A stretch of DNA of 64,000 bases, taken from Aurantiochytrium sp. KH105 (taxonomy: Eukaryota > Sar > Bigyra > Thraustochytrida > Thraustochytriidae). The number at the start of each line of letters is the position of its first letter. Within the stretch, counting starts at the first letter, position 1. The notes under the pieces were generated by a model. That model had not been told where the DNA came from. It did no database searches and was given only the letters and a program-made list of their open reading frames with translations. The position numbers and the translations under genes are program-made. The stretch spans positions 248,001 through 312,000 of the forward strand of contig BGKB01000003.1 in NCBI GenBank assembly GCA_003116975.1. Direction: 5' to 3'. Below are positions 59,768 to 64,000 of this stretch, one piece after another.

Positions 59768-60640
59768 ATGGCGTCGACGCGGCAGGAGGTGGAGGCGGAC
59801 TTCGTGGGGCGGGTGATCGGCGCCGCCTCGCAGGGCGCCGCAGGCGCGGTGGTGGGCGCGGTGCTCTCGAGCGTGACGGAGCCCGTGGTGAACCGCGTGC
59901 TGGTCAAGCGCCAGTCGCTCTCGGAGGCGCTGGCCGAGGTGGACCTCGAGTCCATCAAGAAGTTCTTCTCGACGGTGGTCGCGGCCAACTTCATCAAGTT
60001 CCCCTTCTTTGAGGTCGTCAACATCCTCGTCGGCGACCTCGACCTGCCCGACACGGCCAAGGGCGCCGTCCTGGGCGCCGTCTTTACCACGGCCACGCTG
60101 CCCATCGGCAACTACCGCTTTTGCAAGAGCATGGGCATGCCTGTGGACATGAACTCGCTCTACAAGGCGTATCTGCCCACGGTCGCGCGCGACGTTGTGT
60201 ACGGCGTTGTCCGCCAGAACGTCGGGTCTTACCTCGCGCAGGCGTACCCGAACCTGCAAAAGACGACCGCCGGCCGCTTCTTTGCCACCTTCTTCACGGT
60301 GCTCGCGGCCTGCATCATTTCCGCACCGGGTAACGAGGTTCGCGGCTACTACTTGCAGCCCGAAGACCGTCGTCTCCCTGTCAAGGAGTTCTTCAAGCCG
60401 GATCGTTTCGTGCGCAGCACCACCATTGGAGGTCTCATCATGTCCTCCGCCCTGGGCGTTGGCTCCCTTGTCGTTGGCCCGGCCACGGAGCGCTTCAACG
60501 CCTTCAAGGCTCTGCTTGACGCCAACCCGGTCGCCAAGGTCATGGTAGGCATCTTCATTGCTCAGCAGTACCTTGCCACCAAGCGCCACACTGAGCTGAT
60601 CAGCAAGCTCGACAGCGACGCCGCCAAGAAGAACGCGTAG
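59768..60640 (+). CDS. Divergent mitochondrial carrier family protein
   Basis: A 290-residue protein with the threefold layout of mitochondrial carriers. The start MASTRQEVEADF at 59768 was chosen because upstream in-frame sequence is a Lys/Arg-rich repeat product. Three signature-like motifs are spaced about 75 residues apart: TEPVVNRVLVKRQ at 37-49, TLPIGNYRFCKSMG at 110-123 and SAPGNEVRGYYLQ at 185-197. They match PxDxxRxxxQ only loosely; the acidic residue is Asn or Gly in the first two. AYLPTVARDVVYGVVRQN at 134-151 resembles the conserved segment that follows the second matrix helix. Six hydrophobic segments are plausible. The substrate cannot be inferred and the degenerate motifs may mean altered or lost salt-bridge gating. 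An AATAAA lies at 60782-60787. Confidence 0.68.
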   Translation: MASTRQEVEADFVGRVIGAASQGAAGAVVGAVLSSVTEPVVNRVLVKRQSLSEALAEVDLESIKKFFSTVVAANFIKFPFFEVVNILVGDLDLPDTAKGAVLGAVFTTATLPIGNYRFCKSMGMPVDMNSLYKAYLPTVARDVVYGVVRQNVGSYLAQAYPNLQKTTAGRFFATFFTVLAACIISAPGNEVRGYYLQPEDRRLPVKEFFKPDRFVRSTTIGGLIMSSALGVGSLVVGPATERFNAFKALLDANPVAKVMVGIFIAQQYLATKRHTELISKLDSDAAKKNA

Positions 60641-61988
60641 ACTATTTCCGTTCTGGACCGGGGCTTGGGCTTGCCTCGTCGACATACTCACATAGTTTGT
60701 ACGTATGCTAATCCTAGTACACACACCAAGACAAGAAAGAAAGCCGCCCACGATGATTTGACGGCAAACGAAAAGCATTAAAATAAAAAAAAAGACAATG
60801 CATTCGAGGATAGGCCTACCTGCGCTCGCACACACTATGTTAGGGGTAAGAAATTATTTCCAACTTGTTTCTGCGCTGCCCCTAGCTAGCTGACGGCGAC
60901 TAGCTAATAAACCGATGCCACCGTGCCTGCTCGTCGTCGCTACTTTATACCATTTACGTCTTGTCCAGCTCGCTTTTGTCCCGCGTTTCAATTTCGCTGA
61001 CTGCCTGGCTGGCCGGTGGCCAATCCAATCCGCCCATGATCCAAGATTCGCGGCCGGCTGCCAAACGCAGTAGAATCGCAAGTTGAGGCAACTCGCCCTT
61101 GTTCATTTCTCAACGTAGTATACTATGGGAATGCGTACACGCGCGTGTGCATTCGCCGAGATCTTCGATGGGTCCGAGAACGTGAACAGCGGGTTCCCAG
61201 CCATCTCCTCACAATACCTTCTGGCCGCAGAACCCGTTGACGCTAGAAATAAGCCGACGCGCAGCCCCGCCCCGCTGCACACACGCTCGCCAGCCTCGGC
61301 CCTTTCGCCCCTAGCCAAACACCGGGTTCCGCACAACTCTCTGCCGCCAGCGACTGCATGATGTGAAAGATGCGCGCGGCCACATCGCGAAGGGTGTGCA
61401 TTTCGGCGCGTTCGCTAACCTCCCAAAAGTGGATTTTCTAGCCACCGATTGGCAGTGTGACTCTTCTTTTTTCCTTGGCTTCTGCAGTGGGAGCTGGCTG
61501 CTGCTACAAGAGCAATCAACATAAACAAAAGGTGTGCGCCTTTCGTCCCGCCGGTGCCATCCATTGTCGCCGGAGTCGAATTGCGTAGCCCCGCGCATGC
61601 CGAGCGGCGAGTAGGAATGGCTACGTGGACCATACCGTGCAGCACCACGCACACGCACGCGGCCTACTTCCCCTCCCCTCAACTTTGAAGGAAAGGAACA
61701 GCCTCTGATTAGGTTCTTGTTTGGACTCAGAGGAGGAAAATGGAGGAGGAGGAAGGAGGAGCATGATCTGAGTCCAAGGCGCGTCGAAGTCCGCGTGGTT
61801 GCGGCCACACGTTTTCAGGCAGACAAGGCGAGAGGTCAACCAAGGGACGCAGCAAACCCGAAATCTGGCAAGAACTGAGTAGCCCGAGAGGGTCGCCCGA
61901 ACGCTAGCTGGCCCACAGAGAGCAAGACAGCAAGCATTTGCATAGCATAGCATAGCATAGCAAACAAGGCAGCTAGCCTTGACCTAGA
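60641..61988. other. Intergenic spacer, no gene supported
   Basis: About 1.35 kb. Frames such as 61311-61808 (minus) have no motif. A GCATA repeat sits immediately before the channel gene. I found no tRNA-like element. Confidence 0.45.
61940..61961. repeat. (GCATA)n pentanucleotide repeat in the pLGIC 5' leader
   Basis: Four GCATA units ending about 28 bases before the start codon. Confidence 0.95.
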
Positions 61989-63227
61989 ATGAGCACAGCC
62001 ATGTCCGCTCATCGCCCAGAGCTCAAGCGGCAGTCGTCCGAGCTCTTCCTCGGCGTCGGCACGGCGTGCGAGCTACGTCTTATCAGCGTCGACGATGTCA
62101 ATGAGATCTTCAAGGTAGCCGTCCTGGTCCATTGCCATTTCGAGAACCCCAACTACTGCCGTGCATCGGGCAATCCTGCCGAAGACGAATTCGTTCGCGA
62201 CAAGAAATACGATATCGATGAATACTACGTCCCCAAAATTTCCTTGACGAATGTCATTGACGCCCAGTGGGAGGATGACGAAGTCACTGTCCGCGTGAAC
62301 CGCTGCACGGGAATCATCTGGACGACCAACAAGAACACCTACGACATTAACGAGAGCCTCGAGCTCTTCTCCTTCCCCTTTGACCGTCAGCTGTTTCGTG
62401 TTTGCTTCAAGTCGCCCAATGCAGCACTTCAGGAATGGGCTCTCCCCGTTGATATCCTCGATCTCGATCCCGTCATGAAGAACGGCAAGGTTATTTCTGA
62501 GAACGATTCGAAATACTTTGTCAGCTGCGAAATGAACTCGTGGAGCATGGTCGACCTTCAGGTCACGTTGGATCAGCGAGATCCGGACCCGGTCTCACTC
62601 ACCGCGGCCGAATTTGAGATCGCCATCATGGCCGAGCGCAACCCCATCTATTACTTGAACAACTACGTCGTTGTCATGTACATTATCGTACTGCTCAACA
62701 TTGGCAACATGGCGCTCAGTCTTACCGAACAGGTCGGCGAGCGCCTTGCCGCTTCGCTCACTCTTTTGCTTTCTGCCGTCGCCTTCAAGTTCGTCCTCGG
62801 CTCCACGCTTCCCAAGGTCGCCTACAGCACATGGGCTGACGCCTACGTGCGAATTTCCTTCATCACGCTCTTTATTGGCTGCGCTGAAAACTTTTTCGCT
62901 GCTCCCAAGGTGTGGTGCTCGAGCCGCTACTTTGACAGCGGGGACGCGACCGCGGTCCTTGCTGGGGTCGAGTCTTGCATTGCTGACAACGCCCTTGCGG
63001 CCACCAAGCTCGATGTGATTTTCCAGAGCCTCTTTATCGTTTGGTGGACCCTGGTCAATCTTGTGGCCGCCATCGTCTGCTACTTTCCCACGCTCGTGCA
63101 GCCGTCCTGGAAGTACGTTCTCGAGAACCAGATTGGCGACACTGAGGCCACCACACGTCGTACGAACGACGTTATTCTCTTGATTGGGGACGACGAAGAT
63201 GATGACGGCGACGAGGGCGACCATTAG
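61989..63227 (+). CDS. Pentameric ligand-gated ion channel homologue
   Basis: A 412-residue protein with the fold order of pentameric ligand-gated channels. The extracellular-type beta sandwich covers about 25-215 and includes the family hallmark LFSFPFDRQLF at 126-136, the Pro-Phe-Asp loop, without the flanking cysteines of metazoan Cys-loop receptors. A pre-helix ERNPIYYLNNY at 216-226 leads into M1 (221-244). M2 is about 251-273 (ERLAASLTLLLSAVAFKFVL), M3 about 285-302 and M4 about 345-367, followed by an acidic tail (DDEDDDGDEGDH). The M3-M4 loop is short, as in prokaryotic members. An in-frame TGA lies 9 bases upstream of the ATG, and no signal peptide is visible, which is odd for an extracellular N-terminal domain unless a spliced leader exon exists. 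Ligand and ion preference are unknown. Confidence 0.85.
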   Translation: MSTAMSAHRPELKRQSSELFLGVGTACELRLISVDDVNEIFKVAVLVHCHFENPNYCRASGNPAEDEFVRDKKYDIDEYYVPKISLTNVIDAQWEDDEVTVRVNRCTGIIWTTNKNTYDINESLELFSFPFDRQLFRVCFKSPNAALQEWALPVDILDLDPVMKNGKVISENDSKYFVSCEMNSWSMVDLQVTLDQRDPDPVSLTAAEFEIAIMAERNPIYYLNNYVVVMYIIVLLNIGNMALSLTEQVGERLAASLTLLLSAVAFKFVLGSTLPKVAYSTWADAYVRISFITLFIGCAENFFAAPKVWCSSRYFDSGDATAVLAGVESCIADNALAATKLDVIFQSLFIVWWTLVNLVAAIVCYFPTLVQPSWKYVLENQIGDTEATTRRTNDVILLIGDDEDDDGDEGDH

Positions 63228-63849
63228 AAATCGACGACTATCACTCCCTTTTTCTCCTGAATATATCTTTGACTTTGCTATACCATGACATACCATAGAC
63301 GTTGATCTCTAAAAAGTATGTTACGACGACTACCTCTGGCGCGTATGCCACAGACGTTGATCTCTAGAAAGTTTGTCACGACGACTACCTCTGGCGCTCT
63401 CTTCTTCTTCGTGGTCTTCTTACTGTTAATCTTTGTCATTGGTGCAAAAATGTCGTATGCACATTGCGAAGCCTTTCAAAGAATTGACGCAGACTCGAAG
63501 CCGTATCACTCGAGCTTACAAAACCGAAGCACCATCGTGGCGCGTCGAAGAGCCACATGCAAGCTCAGGACGTGAAAACAAAGTAATTTTTTTTTCTTGA
63601 AGTCAATCGGAATGACCAACGTCACCCTCATGTAGTTTTCTCATTGACTTTGACGCCTTGAGAAAGTGGAAGTAAGATGATAAAGTTACATTGCAATTCG
63701 ACGGCAGACATAAGGAATGCCGTCGTCTGCAGTACTCGGGCGTCTTGTGTGCAAGATGATTTGAATAAAGCAAAAGAGGCCAAAATATTGATTTGTACAG
63801 GTGGCCTGAGAATATCTCGCCCATCAATGGGCATGCGCAGGCAGTGTAC
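63228..63849. other. Spacer with a 55 bp tandem duplication
   Basis: AGACGTTGATCTCTA begins at 63297 and again at 63352; both copies continue AAGTxTGTxACGACGACTAC and CTCTGGCGC. A plus-strand frame at 63318-63575 spans it and would encode an 85-residue peptide with one hydrophobic helix (GALFFFVVFLLLIFVIGA), but nothing else supports it. No other feature seen. Confidence 0.5.
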
Positions 63850-64000
63850 CTATTCGGAACTTTCGCGCAAGATGATAGACACCATCATACGCAAGTCATC
63901 GACGTCGTCAAACTCATCGTGCTCGACACCAATCTCGTCAAGTGCAGCACGCAAGGTTGTCTCGTCAACTGCATCAACATGCTGTCCATTTGGGAGCAGC
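63850..64000 (-). CDS. Partial unknown protein, C-terminal 50 residues, runs off right edge
   Basis: Read by hand on the minus strand, the last 50 codons are open and end at TAG (63850-63852). The sequence is acidic (DAVDETTLRAALDEIGVEHD, then EFDDVDDLRMMVSIILRESS), which reads as a natural helical C-terminus. No family recognised. The rest of the gene lies outside the window. Confidence 0.55.
   Translation of the reverse strand, partial: LLPNGQHVDAVDETTLRAALDEIGVEHDEFDDVDDLRMMVSIILRESSE

Overview
This looks like nuclear DNA from a GC-rich, gene-dense protist. Most genes are long, uninterrupted reading frames. The content is eukaryotic: kinesin-14, nicastrin, a CHD remodeler, TKL and other kinases, PHO80-type cyclins, a twin-CX9C mitochondrial assembly factor and a mitochondrial carrier. 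Nearly intronless genes, short-repeat-rich spacers and this gene mix would suit a labyrinthulomycete (thraustochytrid-like stramenopile), but that placement is inference. I saw no rRNA, no convincing tRNA, no CRISPR, no transposase and no virus-derived element.

Layout. 0-9 kb: the 5' part of an unknown gene on the minus strand running off the left edge, an NCA2-like mitochondrial protein (-), a 2.7 kb microsatellite-rich spacer, a cathepsin X-like protease (+) and a kinesin-14 (-). 9-16 kb: a probable small spliced gene (+), a RADX-like OB-fold protein (-), and a four-helix membrane protein (-) whose cytosolic part matches the ligand-binding domain of STING. 16-26 kb: four minus-strand genes, two equal-length PHO80-like cyclins flanking a degenerate soluble-adenylyl-cyclase-like protein and a SWIM-RING protein. 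26-30 kb: a gene-poor stretch with a ~170 bp satellite-like array, a 97 bp duplication and a long CAAG/CAAC tract. 30-41 kb: five plus-strand genes, two divergent paralogous kinases, a diacylglycerol lipase, a double nucleotidyltransferase-GHMP kinase-like fusion, and a membrane-anchored TKL kinase. 41-54 kb: nicastrin (-), a coiled-coil protein (+), a 2216-residue CHD remodeler with PHD and extended-PHD fingers (-), and a CMC2-like protein (-). 54-64 kb: a low-complexity membrane protein (+), a cytochrome b5/FMN 2-hydroxyacid dehydrogenase (-), a divergent mitochondrial carrier (+), a pentameric ligand-gated channel homologue (+), and the 3' end of a gene running off the right edge (-).

There is no operon logic here; neighbours are mostly unrelated housekeeping or signalling genes. 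The standout is the STING-like protein at 14329-15588. It has the animal-type architecture of four membrane helices followed by a cytosolic domain, with landmark residues at spacings close to human STING, no C-terminal signalling tail, and a lineage-specific insertion. Secondary items are the RADX-like neighbour, the nucleotidyltransferase-GHMP fusion, a kinase with DFK in place of DFG, a pLGIC without a signal peptide, and AGC-containing purine-rich tandem repeats just upstream of many start codons.
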